64,000 nucleotides of DNA from Heliocidaris tuberculata (GCA_025618425.1 CM046832.1:47324859-47388858); one strand, 5' to 3'; positions 11,015 through 20,002 are shown, counted from the first letter of the stretch. The notes: a model not told the origin generated them from the letters alone. Program-made: numbers and translations.

Positions 11015-13038
11015 TTATTTATTTATTTGTCTTGTTTAATTTCTTACACTTTCAGGGTTCCAAAGCGTGCTTCCTGCGTGACATCCCATTCTCAGCAATC
11101 TATTTCCCATGTTACGCTCACCTCAAGAAATACTTTGCTGACAAAGATGGCCACAACTCACCCGCTTCCCTTCTAGTTGCTGCTACAATCGCTGGTAAGA
11201 TGCTATTTGTCTACTGCTCTATCAGATCAAAGAGGACTTTGTTATGTGATTTGGGCAATTCCATGGAAAATGTTCACTTGCTAAAAATCATTAAATTGGT
11301 GATAACTTCAGAAATATTTGTGCTACCATGACATATTTAGTACATCAAAGAAAAGAGCTGAACAAGTCCTTTAATGTGAGTGGTATATCAGTAGGATTCA
11401 AGTATAGATATAATTTTTCAAAAATTCACTTTTGGGGCGAAATTGGGCGACATGTTTGTTCGAAACATCCTATCTTTAGGTCTCATTATTTCACACCGCA
11501 AGTATTCCAGATTTGATTTCTGGGTTTGAAACTGTTGTGAACGGAACAAAGATTACATACAGTTTGCATGAGCTGTGGAATATTTTAAAGCAAAGTTAAA
11601 CCTGTGCTATATAAATTATAACACAAGGGTATGTGATTTCTTTGATCAGGTGCTCCTGCTGCATACTCTGTCACACCGGCCGATGTGATAAAGACAAGAC
11701 TGCAGGTGGTAGCAAGGAGTGGTCAGACCACGTATACTGGAGTGATAGACTGTGCTAAGAAGATCTACCAACAGGAGGGTTTCAATGCCTTCTGGAAAGG
11801 TGGACCAGGTAAGGAGCTTATCTAGGTTCCAAGTCAAAACTTGTTCACTAATGCGGTAATATCGCCGGTAAATCGCCTTTTCGAAAAAAAACTGCCATGG
11901 TGAAATAAAAACATTTGAATTCTGACGTATAAATGAATGGCAGATGGAGATGGAAAACAGTGCAACAAAGGTCTTCAAACATACTTACTTTGTGTCTTGT
12001 ATAAGTACAGAAATCTGAAGTGTTCTACACTTAATTTTGTTGCGTAAGTTTTTTTGTTACAATAATCTTAATGGTTTCTCTGATAGAGTAGTCTATGTAA
12101 GAGGTCCGTTCGTCTGTAAAGAATAAACCGAGCTTTGGTGATACCATTATATGTAGTTACAAAATATCTTCTCTTCATGTGGTTGCTAAAATGTTGCAGA
12201 CAGATGAAACTGATTAATACCAAAAGCAGATTTTTTGGGGACATCCTTATTGACTGACAGCATGCTTCCAGTCCATGTGCTTAATTATAATAACTATTTA
12301 TGACCCACTTCAATTTGATCTCTTCGCTTTCCAGCACGTATCTTCCGATCATCACCTCAGTTTGGTGTTACTCTGCTGACATATGAGCTCCTACAGAGGG
12401 CTTTACCATTAGACTTTGGAGGAAGGTAAGCTGTCACATGGGTGCAAATCCATGGGGGGACTGGGGGACATGCCCCCCCCCCCCCACGATTTTGAAGATG
12501 GCCAATTTTCCTCCTACAAAATGTAATAACCTTTTTTTTGCTTGTCAGAGAATTTTGGAGGAAAAGTAGACCCCAAAAATGTGATAACCTTTTTTTTTTC
12601 CAGACATTTCAGACAGACACAAAATTTAAATCATGTGGTCAGTGTACATTTCTCTATGATAATCTTCCACTAACATAAAAAAGATTGAGAAAGCTCACAA
12701 ATTATTGTTTTACCTTTCCCCAGAACTTAACTTTTCCTTTAAAAGCACTTGGTTAAATGACATTTCATCAAACTTCAAAAGAAAAGAAGATATATGTATT
12801 CACTCTGATACATGATATATTGAACACTTTCATAAAATTATTCTTATTATTTGACATTTCTTGTAGTCGACCCGAGGGATCTCAAGTGAAGCCATCGCAC
12901 CACCCGGCTGACCTACCGCCAGTCAATCCAGATCACATCGGAGGCATGCAACTAGCCGTTGCTACCTTCTCTGGTGTCGAGACAAAGTTTGGTCTCTTCC
13001 TACCTAAATTCAGAAATCTGCAGGCGCAAGCAACCTAA
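339..13038 (+). CDS. SLC25A12/13: Mitochondrial aspartate/glutamate carrier (Aralar/citrin), copy 1, 5'-partial gene span
   Basis: The protein is an inner-membrane carrier that exchanges matrix aspartate for cytosolic glutamate plus a proton in the malate-aspartate shuttle, and is activated by cytosolic Ca2+ through an N-terminal EF-hand domain. Thirteen exons are visible, all with GT-AG borders and an uninterrupted reading frame across every junction. EF-hand and regulatory segments lie in exons 4-9 and the six-helix carrier domain in exons 9-16. The three mitochondrial-carrier signatures are all present: [11 protein letters not shown] (exon 10), [11 protein letters not shown] (exon 12) and [11 protein letters not shown] (exon 14). 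The C-terminal tail keeps the family block around PDHIGG and KFGL. The window starts in intron 3, so exons 1-3 are missing here. They are not shown to be lost. The phosphodiesterase gene converges from the other strand about 11 kb downstream. Confidence 0.96.
920..1074. mobile_element. Foldback MITE GGCCCCGTTGCATAAAAC (copy 1)
   Basis: Termini GGCCCCGTTGCATAAAAC and its inverse GTTTTATGCGACGGGGCC (one mismatch) bound a 155-bp element rich in TTACCAT/ATGGTAA motifs. It lies in carrier intron 4. Confidence 0.8.
1229..1368 (+). CDS. SLC25A12/13: Carrier exon 5 (copy 1)
   Basis: The exon starts with the last two bases of an Asn codon and encodes [20 protein letters not shown], then a KLHFG and FTQFLH block typical of the regulatory domain. 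The Glu next to the split Asn is the twelfth residue of the EF-hand 3 loop. The exon ends on a codon boundary before gtaaga. Confidence 0.95.
1369..1933 (+). other. Carrier intron 5
   Basis: The intron is AT-rich and includes a short (TA)n at about 1783-1799. No gene, RNA or mobile element was recognised. Confidence 0.7.
1934..2080 (+). CDS. SLC25A12/13: Carrier exon 6 (copy 1)
   Basis: 49 whole codons begin [15 protein letters not shown], run through an EF-like loop with Asp at positions 1 and 12, and end at DNLVT. Family members have EHAKQAF and TAIDF at the same places. Acceptor ttcaacag, donor gtaagt. Confidence 0.95.
2265..2540. repeat. Possible old fragment of the intron-7 foldback family
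   Basis: Pieces such as CTTATGTGCTACCTAATCAA and a later TCAACCTTTCCCAATAACTT resemble parts of the element at 4104-4486, separated by unrelated sequence. This suggests an eroded and interrupted copy in carrier intron 6. Confidence 0.4.
2624..2762 (+). CDS. SLC25A12/13: Carrier exon 7 (copy 1)
   Basis: It encodes [18 protein letters not shown] and [14 protein letters not shown], matching the family's VSFSYFNGF and NNMELIRKIY blocks. The last base begins the Glu codon completed by exon 8. Confidence 0.95.
3014..3398 (+). mobile_element. Foldback-family element A, upstream of exon 8 (copy 1)
   Basis: The element begins TTTAAAGATAAAGTTGAGTT and ends near CCCAGAACTCAACCTTCCC, so its ends are inverted repeats of each other. 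The whole 385 bp is repeated in reverse orientation at 4104-4486. Confidence 0.85.
3659..3752 (+). CDS. SLC25A12/13: Carrier exon 8 (copy 1)
   Basis: It encodes [20 protein letters not shown] and [12 protein letters not shown], equal to the family's KEEFVLAAQ, TPMEVDILF segment. At 94 bp it is not a multiple of three, so skipping it would shift the frame. It lies between two inverted copies of a roughly 385-bp repeat. Confidence 0.94.
4104..4486 (-). mobile_element. Foldback-family element B, downstream of exon 8 (copy 1)
   Basis: Reverse-orientation copy of 3014-3398, with internal landmarks such as GTTCGGGCCGAAC and the TGCACTGCACACAG region in inverse order. A and B bracket carrier exon 8. 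Confidence 0.85.
4657..4958 (+). mobile_element. LINE reverse-transcriptase C-terminus, rearranged A-B-A'-B (copy 1)
   Basis: Read in frame, 4657-4746 gives [15 protein letters not shown] and [10 protein letters not shown] then a stop. This is the typical end of CR1/Jockey-type LINE reverse transcriptases (LWNxLPxSLR ... FKxxLKxYLF). About 100 bp from GTTGACAA to GCTGAACAT occur twice in the same direction. The 45-bp [15 protein letters not shown] block recurs inverted between them. Confidence 0.7.
4949..5261. mobile_element. MITE with ATATCGTCRTCGTTTTTA ends (copy 1)
   Basis: Inverted ends of about 35 bp (ATATCGTCGTCGTTTTTATG, then AACTGACGAAT) bound a 313-bp element inserted at the tail of the LINE fragment. 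Confidence 0.75.
5361..5438 (+). repeat. (GAT)n microsatellite (copy 1)
   Basis: Near-perfect ATG/GAT triplets with one AAT interruption, preceded by (GGT)4. Confidence 0.95.
6190..6796. mobile_element. TIR element with four CACACACGTGAC palindromes (copy 1)
   Basis: GGGCCATTCT and AGAATGGCCC bound 607 bp, with TAAT on both outer sides as a possible target duplication. Inside, the motif GGTCACACACGTGACC or a close variant occurs at 6218, 6397, 6591 and 6770, spaced about 179, 194 and 179 bp. Each of the first three is followed by a degenerate CTAATTTT/CTCTAAAAGAAAA stretch, so the interior is an eroded three-unit repeat. Confidence 0.75.
6797..6918 (+). repeat. Short tandem duplication, about 70-bp unit (copy 1)
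   Basis: TAATACATCAAGAATAATGG and the following CTRTTAATTTTCCAGTGTTT occur twice, directly after the CACGTG element. Confidence 0.85.
6919..8152 (+). other. Right part of carrier intron 8 (copy 1)
   Basis: AT-rich sequence with no recognised gene. The 34-bp length difference from copy 2 falls near 7223. Confidence 0.7.
8153..8307 (+). CDS. SLC25A12/13: Carrier exon 9 (copy 1)
   Basis: The exon joins the regulatory domain ([13 protein letters not shown]) through a charged linker to the first carrier helix ([13 protein letters not shown]). A 4.4-kb intron full of repeats precedes it. Family members have ESAYRFGLGSVAGA at the helix start. Confidence 0.95.
8333..8543. mobile_element. Foldback element with telomere-like interior (copy 1)
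   Basis: Ends of about 27 bp (GACAAATACTCCTGTGAC..., inverse ...GTCACAGGGACATATGTC) resemble those at 33481-33666. The interior contains CCTAACCCTAACCC-like runs. Confidence 0.65.
8544..9208 (+). other. Right part of carrier intron 9
   Basis: No gene or recognised element. A short inverted pair TTGACCAATGG/CCATTAGTCAATGG near 8690-8735 is the only structure noticed. Confidence 0.6.
9209..9364 (+). CDS. SLC25A12/13: Carrier exon 10 (copy 1)
   Basis: It encodes [20 protein letters not shown], the first PxDxxK carrier signature, then [17 protein letters not shown] and FGLYRG. It is the most strongly conserved exon by eye. Its 3' end and donor are duplicated in degenerate form downstream in the intron. 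Confidence 0.97.
9341..9740 (+). repeat. Degenerate three-unit tandem repeat seeded by the end of exon 10 (copy 1)
   Basis: The 3' end of exon 10 plus its donor (GAAGGCATTTTTGGTCT... then GGTCACAGGTTAGGGGT) recurs at about 9469 and more weakly at about 9630, with TTGCAG-containing spacers of similar order. Units are about 128-150 bp and decay with distance from the exon. Confidence 0.75.
9952..10085 (+). CDS. SLC25A12/13: Carrier exon 11 (copy 1)
   Basis: It encodes [20 protein letters not shown] and the start of repeat 2 (EMLAGGC). PEKAIKLT is diagnostic of the aspartate/glutamate carrier branch. The donor is gtatgt. Confidence 0.96.
10381..10470 (+). pseudogene. Decayed duplicate of carrier exon 12 (copy 1)
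   Basis: The stretch AAGTGATGTTCCCCAACCCT and the following GATAAGATCAGACTGCAAGT closely track the first half of exon 12 (10508-10648). It lacks the exon's AG acceptor context and has an in-frame TAG where exon 12 reads GGT GAG. It is an exon relic rather than an alternative exon. Confidence 0.85.
10508..10648 (+). CDS. SLC25A12/13: Carrier exon 12 (copy 1)
   Basis: 47 whole codons carry the second carrier signature ([17 protein letters not shown]) and a [15 protein letters not shown] block, ending at GLYK. A decayed copy of its first half lies about 120 bp upstream. Confidence 0.97.
10977..11029 (+). repeat. (TA)n(TTTA)n microsatellite (copy 1)
   Basis: Pure dinucleotide then tetranucleotide tract just upstream of the exon 13 polypyrimidine region. 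Confidence 0.95.
11056..11194 (+). CDS. SLC25A12/13: Carrier exon 13 (copy 1)
   Basis: It encodes [20 protein letters not shown] and the loop to helix 5. The [11 protein letters not shown] stretch is the family hallmark for transmembrane helix 4. It begins shortly after a (TA)n/(TTTA)n tract. Confidence 0.96.
11195..11649 (+). other. Carrier intron 13
   Basis: No repeat, RNA or gene recognised. Confidence 0.6.
11650..11808 (+). CDS. SLC25A12/13: Carrier exon 14 (copy 1)
   Basis: It encodes the third carrier signature ([12 protein letters not shown]) and [15 protein letters not shown] to FWKGG. The last full Pro codon is CCA here and CCG in copy 2, the only coding difference I found between copies, and it is synonymous. 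Confidence 0.96.
11809..12334 (+). other. Carrier intron 14 with clustered copy differences
   Basis: No gene recognised. Bases 11850-11990 or so hold about ten small differences from copy 2, far above the surrounding density. Confidence 0.7.
12335..12425 (+). CDS. SLC25A12/13: Carrier exon 15 (copy 1)
   Basis: It encodes [20 protein letters not shown] and the end of helix 6 (LDFGG). The Arg of FRSSPQFG is the conserved substrate-contact position in this carrier branch, from family knowledge. Confidence 0.96.
12657..12743 (+). mobile_element. Fragment of the exon-8 foldback family (copy 1)
   Basis: About 85 bp match the right end of element A (CTAACATAAAA, AAGCTCACAAATTA, CCAGAACTTAACTTTTCCTT, TTTAAA). 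It sits in carrier intron 15. Confidence 0.7.
12867..13038 (+). CDS. SLC25A12/13: Carrier exon 16, C-terminus and stop (copy 1)
   Basis: After tagTCG it encodes a hydrophilic tail with [20 protein letters not shown] and KFGLFLP, ending QAQAT then TAA. The tail is about as long as in vertebrate citrin. Confidence 0.95.
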
Positions 13039-14404
13039 TCCTACTCTTGTATTTAGAAATGAGAATTAGTTGGTTTTTTAACTTAAACCCAGCATAGAGC
13101 TGGTTATATGCTACTTTTCAAAAAAGTATAGCTTATATATATAAGAGGCAAGTTTGTTTCCTTTCACTTAAAGGCATGAAGGTTGAATGTTCCAGTGAGT
13201 GATATACAGAAATAGAGTATATACTATATATTGATGTTTTATATACAGTACACCTTTAAAAGGGGTTAATTGCTTTGAGAGGTGCAGAGAGGATGGCATG
13301 GGTCATGTATCGTGGTATGAGGTCACAATGACTTGACTGTAGTCCCACAAACATAGTGTTAAAACAGCCTCTGATATTAAAGATTCATCAGAAATTGATT
13401 TAACTACATCATAAGAAGGAGAAGTCCACTGGGTAATTGTGTCTATGCGGGGAAGTTAAATGATTTTGTAAGACTTGCAAGACATGTTGCAGAAAAGCAA
13501 TGTACTGATGCACTACTGAAATCAAAAGATACCTTGCTATTTTGAATTATGGACAATACAGGGCTTAAATTGATATTGCATGTGCTTGAAGTTATTCACT
13601 AGGTATACATGATTAGTTTGTTGAAAGTTTACGGAAGAGCACCAGAACTGACATTGTAAATGTATGCAGTTTGTAATTGATTTGGTTAGCAGGATAAATG
13701 CCTGTTTTTTTAGCAGTTGTATGATTGATACAGATTATCTTTGTTCAAATGAAATATCAAGTTTTGATTGAGATAATTTATGGGTCATATTTCTTTTGGG
13801 AATTATGTTTCAGGTTTAGTGTACTGCTCCCACATTGCAGTGTTGTGTGTAAGTAGAATTATGAATAGAATTATATTCAAAACTATTCTTGAACATAATC
13901 GGGCATCATTCAAGGGCAAATCTGTTAAAAATGGGGGGGGGGGGACTTTTCATGGCATTAATTTTTATTTCCCAAGAATGTGACTTCAGGAATCCTGTTG
14001 ACTCCAGGCCTCATTGGGGGTGCTAGAGTAGCAGTGTGAGAGAAAAATTTGCTTGGAATTGTTTTCCTGTGGAAATCCTGTCTGCCCTCACAAATGTCCT
14101 GAAAGGGTGGGTTGCAGGTTTCTTTCAAAAATTACTTCAAGGTACAGGGTTCTTTTTCAAAAGCCCCATTTATTTTGTGTGGGTTTTTTTTTTCAAATTT
14201 GTGTTGTATACTCAGAGCAACTGACTTCCATAAAGATCACCACTGCTTCCATATGCTAATACACTAAATACATTCTGTACCCATTTAATGTCAAGAAAAC
14301 CGTTACATTTCAGAACCTTGGTACTGATCAATTATTGCTTATATTAATTTCACGTTTTTTTGGTTTGTAAATCGTGTTCAGTTGACTGGGCCCAGGTATC
14401 GTTT
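13039..14404 (+). other. Carrier 3' UTR or downstream sequence
   Basis: No coding signal. It has an ATTAAA at 13376 and a G9-12 tract near 13930. It is probably transcribed if the AATAAA at 18459 is used. Confidence 0.5.
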
Positions 14405-14861
14405 TGCTGAGAGCCAGAAAGGCATTAACCCTTTCAAGACAATTGACCACATTTTGTGGTTTGGCTCAATAACTTTTGATTCAGAGCTCTAAAAAATATA
14501 CCAGAAGCATGAGTAGAAAGAGCAAAAAATTCTGGGCGCACTATATCCATTTTTGTTACATTACCATATTGCGTTTGATCCCAGGAATTTTAAAAAGGAG
14601 GATAAGTTTTAAAATCCTTAAATTGGCAACACATTGAGAGGTTCAAAATCAGTTTTTTATCAGAATTGGCAACTTTTTCAACTTACAGACAATGTTTTTT
14701 AACCATGTATATTGTTTTCAAAGACATTACACCTTATTAGAATCTTGTAGCATTAAAAGAAAAATAATATTGTTGCCAATTTGAAGAACAAAATGTGATC
14801 AATTTAGCTCTTAAATAATTCCTGTCCTGAAAGGGTTAATGCCATTTTGGCTCTCAACAGA
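14405..14861. mobile_element. Foldback element TGAGAGCCAGAAAGGCATTA (copy 1)
   Basis: TGAGAGCCAGAAAGGCATTAACCC on the left faces GGGTTAATGCCATTTTGGCTCTCA on the right. Both arms continue with the CTTTCA(A)GACA block. About 457 bp, within the presumed 3' UTR. Confidence 0.75.
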
Positions 14862-16030
14862 CAGTAAATGAAACTATAATTGCTTTCTAAGGGTGGTAGA
14901 TAAAGGGTACTTTCTGATTACTTTGGACTTGCTAATCTATGCAACTGCTGTGACATTATAAGTGTGACACAGTAATTATGTTTCATGTGGTGTGAATCTT
15001 GCCTTGTAGTTGTCAGAACGAGATCAAAAATCATTTTAAATGACATGGAGACAGTGATTCTACCTTTTCATTGAATTCTCAGTGTGAATAGGTATTGGTG
15101 TTTTCTTATGATTTTGTTCGTTATTTGCCAAATATTTTTTATGGACATTGTTTGGATTAATGTGGACTTACAGTGTAGATGATTTAACCAGAACTGGATG
15201 ACATCACAGTATTAAGTTTCCAGTCAGTATTGGGTACAAAAGAACTTTTAGCAAAGTTCTTTTTAACTATACTGAATGCACTTTCTAAACACAGGGATAT
15301 AACTGGAGTGAAGGGAATGGGGGTGTGACAACCCCATTCACAATTTTTGTTGGTAAATCTATGTATTTGAAAAAAATGGGTGCAATGACCTTGGCCCTTT
15401 TCAAACTGATCATCTTTTTGTATTCTTTCTCCCTTTTATTTTCTTTTGGGGGGCAGAGGAGGACCACATTTCTGTTTTTTCTTATATATCTCTAATTTCA
15501 TGCTTTACTCTTAGAGTGATTCAGTATAAGATGGGAATTTATGCTAATTGTTTTCTAGTAGTATTCCTTTGAGTGATGAAGTACACAAGCAAAAAGATCA
15601 AATCATATTCGAATTGAATATATGTATTATTTTTGCTATTATATGAGATTGAAACTTTACCATGCATCTGAACTTTAAGGTACTTTTCAGCTGGTGTTAC
15701 TGTGTAGAAATGCCACCCGTGTGATTTCACAACTGCAGTAATTGATGTGTAAAATTCGCTACCAGTTGATTAGAGTTGGTTTTTCTCTATTAGCAAAGGA
15801 GCTTTCTGTAGAGATGGCGATTAAACCTGGTTTGGCTTTAACATGAAGACATGGTTGTAAAGCAAGTCGTTAGTGATACTTTCATAGCAAAGCATGACTC
15901 TTCTTTAATTGTAGGTGGAATGAATTCTGTATATTTTTTTGTTACTACCGAGGTCACAGATGGGTTCGCTCTGTTTTCAAGATCTTCTTATTAATACGTA
16001 CTCTGGCTCGTTTTTCAAAGGCATACTAAA
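14862..16030 (+). other. Noncoding stretch downstream of the carrier
   Basis: No gene, RNA or repeat recognised. Confidence 0.5.
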
Positions 16031-16202
16031 TTAAAACCTGGGTCCTGTTTCATAAAAGTTGTTATCAAGAACAACTGCCCAATTTCTATGACAAATTTGC
16101 TATTAGCCAATCGAATTCAAGGAATTCAATAGCTTATAGCAATTATCGTAACTTGTTATTGATTATGATAACAAGTTTTATGAAACAGGGCCCTGGTTTA
16201 AC
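16031..16202. mobile_element. Foldback MITE GGGYCCTGTTTCATAAAA (copy 1)
   Basis: TTAAAACCTGGGTCCTGTTT, then CATAAAAGTTGTTATC, faces its inverse ending ATGAAACAGGGCCCTGGTTT. 172 bp in the presumed 3' UTR. Confidence 0.85.
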
Positions 16203-17626
16203 TTAGTCCAATAATGTATGGATCACAAAGTGTCAGTCTTTATCCTGTGATAATTACTGGAATTCTGTCACAAAATTGAAATAGAAAATGGATCCAGTCA
16301 CTGAAGAAATTAAAATGAGGTATTACAGATTTCTTAGTGGCATGATCTCTGTTTGTTTGTTTAGTTACAGAACAAGGTTAATTTTTACAGGACAAAGGTG
16401 TTCACATTCAGCGCTCCATAAACCATTTGACCAACTCAACCCACATACATAGTCAGGGTCTAAACCTGGACTAAAGCTAGTATGCTTTGAGAATATGGGC
16501 CTCGTAATATGTGTGTTGTGTGTGATTTGTGACAGCCCAAGTTGTAGTTCCTCTTGCTCACATCCTAATTGATGATACTCTCCATTGTTCTATACTAACA
16601 TAATTATTTCAGTTTTATGTGCCATTAGGGGTTGGACTTGGGGTCACCGTAACCTAACCCCTACCCAACCCCTGACCCTTACACTATGCGTTAGGGTAGT
16701 AATAATTATGTATACGATCTATGGGACATCACAGTTTTTCTTTTGAATATGGCATGTGCTGTCCATTATTCTCTCTGTGTATCTCAATATCATATGGAGA
16801 GATATGATGGTTTTGTGTTTCTAGAATTCAATGTTTTTTCCCTTCTTTAGGTTTAAGTAAAATTTGAATTCTACCTAACAAAGGGAGTCTCAATCCTGTT
16901 TCAAATTTTTTTTTTTTTTTTAGTGATTGAAAATGCTATAAATGTAGAGGTTTCAATATTCAAATTATCATTTTTTAGCAACCAAGTTATTTATACAGAA
17001 TCTTGGTCACAACCAGCAATCTTATGGTCAATATCATACAGTATTCAGTGCGATAAAACAAAACAAGTTGTAGTACATAAAATATCTTGATACTCCATTT
17101 TTACCAGTGTGAGGGCAGTGTCTTCTACATTAATGAATTAGATTCATTTTGGGCCATTAAAATGTATTAGAACTTGTAATTAAGAAGCTTTATCACTTAA
17201 TACTGTGTATTGAGAATGCATATATCGCGAGCATTGTGATATTGACTTGACTTGGAGAAAAGATTCAATGTGAAAATATGAAAACATGAAACAATGAAAT
17301 ATATGATGTTTGTACTTTAATATGAATGTTATTTTTTGTAATGAAAGGTCTACAAAGGGGATGCATGTCCAAATTTTATTGTGTTGTTTATTTTTTTGCG
17401 ATAAGAGGAATTTCGGAGGTTGGATTATTGTCGGGAGATGGTGTAAACAGATATTTGATTGCCTTCTTTAGGTTTATAGACATTTATATGGGATCATTAT
17501 TCAGTCCTTTTGGTGTTGAAGAGGAAATAACCTTTCTGCAGGGTGTCTTGAAGAGTGCTATGATGACTAGCTCAATATATCAGCAGTGGGTTTCATGGCT
17601 TGTTTAGTTTACAAGAAAAATAAGTC
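16203..17626 (+). other. Noncoding stretch downstream of the carrier
   Basis: No gene is supported. A degenerate CCTAACCCCTACCCAACCCC run lies near 16650 and a T16-17 tract near 16905. An open frame at 17326-17607 has no recognisable motif and is probably chance. Confidence 0.5.
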
Positions 17627-17701
17627 CTCTCTTGAGAGCCAGAAGGGCATTAATTCAAATCATTTACCACTGTCTACTCCCTTTTGACTCTCAAGAGATG
17701 A
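17627..17701. repeat. Short hairpin related to the TGAGAGCCAGAA element (copy 1)
   Basis: CTCTTGAGAGCCAGAAGGGC faces CCCTTTTGACTCTCAAGAG across about 35 bp. The arms match the ends of 14405-14861. Confidence 0.7.
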
Positions 17702-18458
17702 AGCTTTTCTTTTCTTGGAGAAATGCTGTCTGGTCCTCTTGAAGTGTTTGGAAAAAGACAGAGAGCTTCCTCAGAAAATGTGTGTTCAATGAATTGGTAT
17801 AATTGTAAGAACCTTTATAAACTTCAAAGGGATGCATTCGAAATTTAAGTTCTAATATTTCCCTTCACAGAAGTATTCACAGATTTCTTCTGAATTTTAC
17901 AACAGGGCTCTTAATATTATATTTTTTTTTTAGTCACATCATTTAACATGTAATATGTGATAGTAAGCACCATCTGTAATTTAACTTGTGTCACAATGTT
18001 GCTAATTTGTCAGGTTCCCGTGACACAAAACTACTTGCCAATACAACAAAGGAAAGACATGACTCTAGAACAACTACTTACACATTCTACACCAGCATGT
18101 TTCCTACAACATGTGTGTACTAAGCAGCCCTTTCATATATGTGAGGGCTGGCTATTTAGGTGATGGTTGTACAGTTTACTCATTTGCTTTGGCCCTAACG
18201 GTTGGTATTTATTTCTATCATTATCAGGTTCTCTTTGTGTGTGTCGGAGTACTGTTCTATCGCCTTTGGGGGCTATATGATCTGTATCTAGTCGTCATAA
18301 GCACCTCTGATGTGGGGTTACGGTGTAGCTAGGCCTTTTTAACACTATTGTATTGTATAAATATACCAACTGGATTGTTCTATGAAAGTATATCTAAATG
18401 ATATTTGATTCTACTACAGCAAATTTTCTATGATGACCGAATGAGGTCAAAGGAAAGG

Positions 18459-18464
18459 AATAAA
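18459..18464 (+). terminator. Candidate poly(A) signal of the carrier gene (copy 1)
   Basis: This is the first canonical AATAAA I noticed downstream of the carrier stop, and a T/G-rich stretch follows it. Its use would give a 3' UTR of about 5.4 kb containing several foldback elements. An ATTAAA at 13376 would give a short UTR instead. Neither is proven. Confidence 0.35.
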
Positions 18465-18743
18465 ATTGCTGCACAGTGCTGTGCTTTTTTTGTACAGACT
18501 TGAAAAAGGTGTAAATTTCCATTTGTTTGAGTACGAAGAGTGAATTGGGAGGTGCATGATATTTCAGTCTTTTGTCAAAATGTTACATGTATTTGGTATA
18601 ATGACAGAAAGAATGATAGAAAGCAAGAAAAGCCTATACATGCACAAATATTAGTAATGATTACAAATTTGTTCTGTGACATATCCAAAAGGTATTTATC
18701 TGTGACAGTTTAGGTTACATGTCATTTTTCTACATGTCGTTTT

Positions 18744-18983
18744 TCCGAAGGTTCGTATTTCCGACGGTTCGTAATTCCGAAAATGAAATAGGGTTCCTAA
18801 TTCCTAAAATGAAAAAGGGTTCATAATTCTGAAAGATTCGTAATTCCGAAAAGTTATGTTAGGGCTCTATTGCATTTTCTGAATTACGAACCATCGGAAT
18901 TATGAACCCCTTTTTCATTTTCGGAATTACGAACCCTATTTCATTTTCGGAATTACAAACCTTCGGAATGACGAACCTTCGGA
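18744..18983. mobile_element. Foldback built of repeated TTCGGAATTACGAAC units (copy 1)
   Basis: The left arm reads TCCGAAGGTTCGTATTTCCG and repeats GGTTCGTAATTCCGAAAATG; the right arm is the inverse series. Each arm holds about four units of 25-30 bp, so the element is tandem and palindromic at once. Extra half-units continue to about 19090. Confidence 0.85.
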
Positions 18984-19452
18984 TAATTCTGATCAAATGT
19001 TTGGAATTATGAATCCTATTTTTTTTCTCGGAATTATGAGCCCCCTGCTATGGGAAATTTGTGTTTCGGAATTACGAACCTTTGGAAAACGATTACCCCC
19101 CCCCCCCCCTCCCCCACAGTTTAAGACCCCTTCCTCAGAGGTGTATTGGCAAACTGCAGTTAGCTACCAGTTTTACGATCGCCAGAAGATGTCGTAAATA
19201 CCCTTTTTCATGGTTCAATGAACTGATTCCCAGTGATTCAAACCATCCTGATGAACTTGTTCAGCGCAGCAATCTAAACCCCTCAACAACAAAAACAAAA
19301 GTTTGGAAAATCAAGTTTCATCGATTATATCTCTCTTGTCATGGCATAATTATTGCTTTGTTTAGGACAACTAGAAAGTGTGTTTATTCCTCTATAAAAT
19401 AATACTTTTTGTTACGATTTTTCATTCATGGAATGAGCAGTTAATCAGAGTA

Positions 19453-20000
19453 AGGGGCAGGGTCAAAAGTGAAAAGTTGCAAAGTGCACTGGCATTATTA
19501 CAAAGAGCACTCTTCCTTCTTTGACATAAGATAGTGTGATTTTTTTAATGACTGTGGGGCTATGTTCCCAGCTTCATGGTCATCCATAATGCCAAATTCT
19601 AAAGAGTCCTAAAAATGAAATTAATGCACTATGGTGACATATCAGGCAAGATTCGCTACTGTTTGGTCATAAACTTTCCGAAGCATCATGACTGGGTTAA
19701 CAAATGTTGAAAAGACCCGGACAATAGGACAACTCGAAGCTGGAGTTCTCCCAAAAAATGTTGCAGCGCGGTTTGGAGTAAGTCCATAATTCAAGTTGAA
19801 AACAAAGTTCCGATAAACTGGTGATGTCAAACACAGACCAAGGAGCGGACGTCAAAAAAAACAAAAAAACAAAAAAACAAAAAACAAAAAACAAAAAGAC
19901 AACTGAGCAAGAAGACCGCTTCAACACCCTCAAAGAAAGAAGAATGCACAGCCCAACAAAAGCACTGCGTTTTGCAACTTTTCATTTTGACCTTGCCCCT
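19453..20000 (+). mobile_element. Deleted Tc1/mariner element with transposase N-terminal remnant (copy 1)
   Basis: The element is bounded by TA on both sides (19451-19452 and 20001-20002), the Tc1/mariner target duplication. Inverted ends of about 40 bp begin AGGGGCAGGGTCAAAAGTGA on the left and AGGGGCAAGGTCAAAATGAA on the right (reverse strand). Inside, 19715-19855 or so reads TRTIGQLEAGVLPKNVAARF, GVSP, then DVKHRPRSGR, the HTH and GRPR-like hook of Tc1 transposases, with two stop codons. A CAAAAA-rich insertion follows, then KTTEQEDRFNTLKERR. The catalytic DDE domain is absent, so it could only be mobilised in trans. Confidence 0.88.
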
Positions 20001-20002
20001 TA

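Noticed and set aside
17326..17607. 93-codon open frame in the carrier downstream region
   Set aside because: It has no recognisable motif, no splice context and no start context. It is probably chance in AT-rich DNA.
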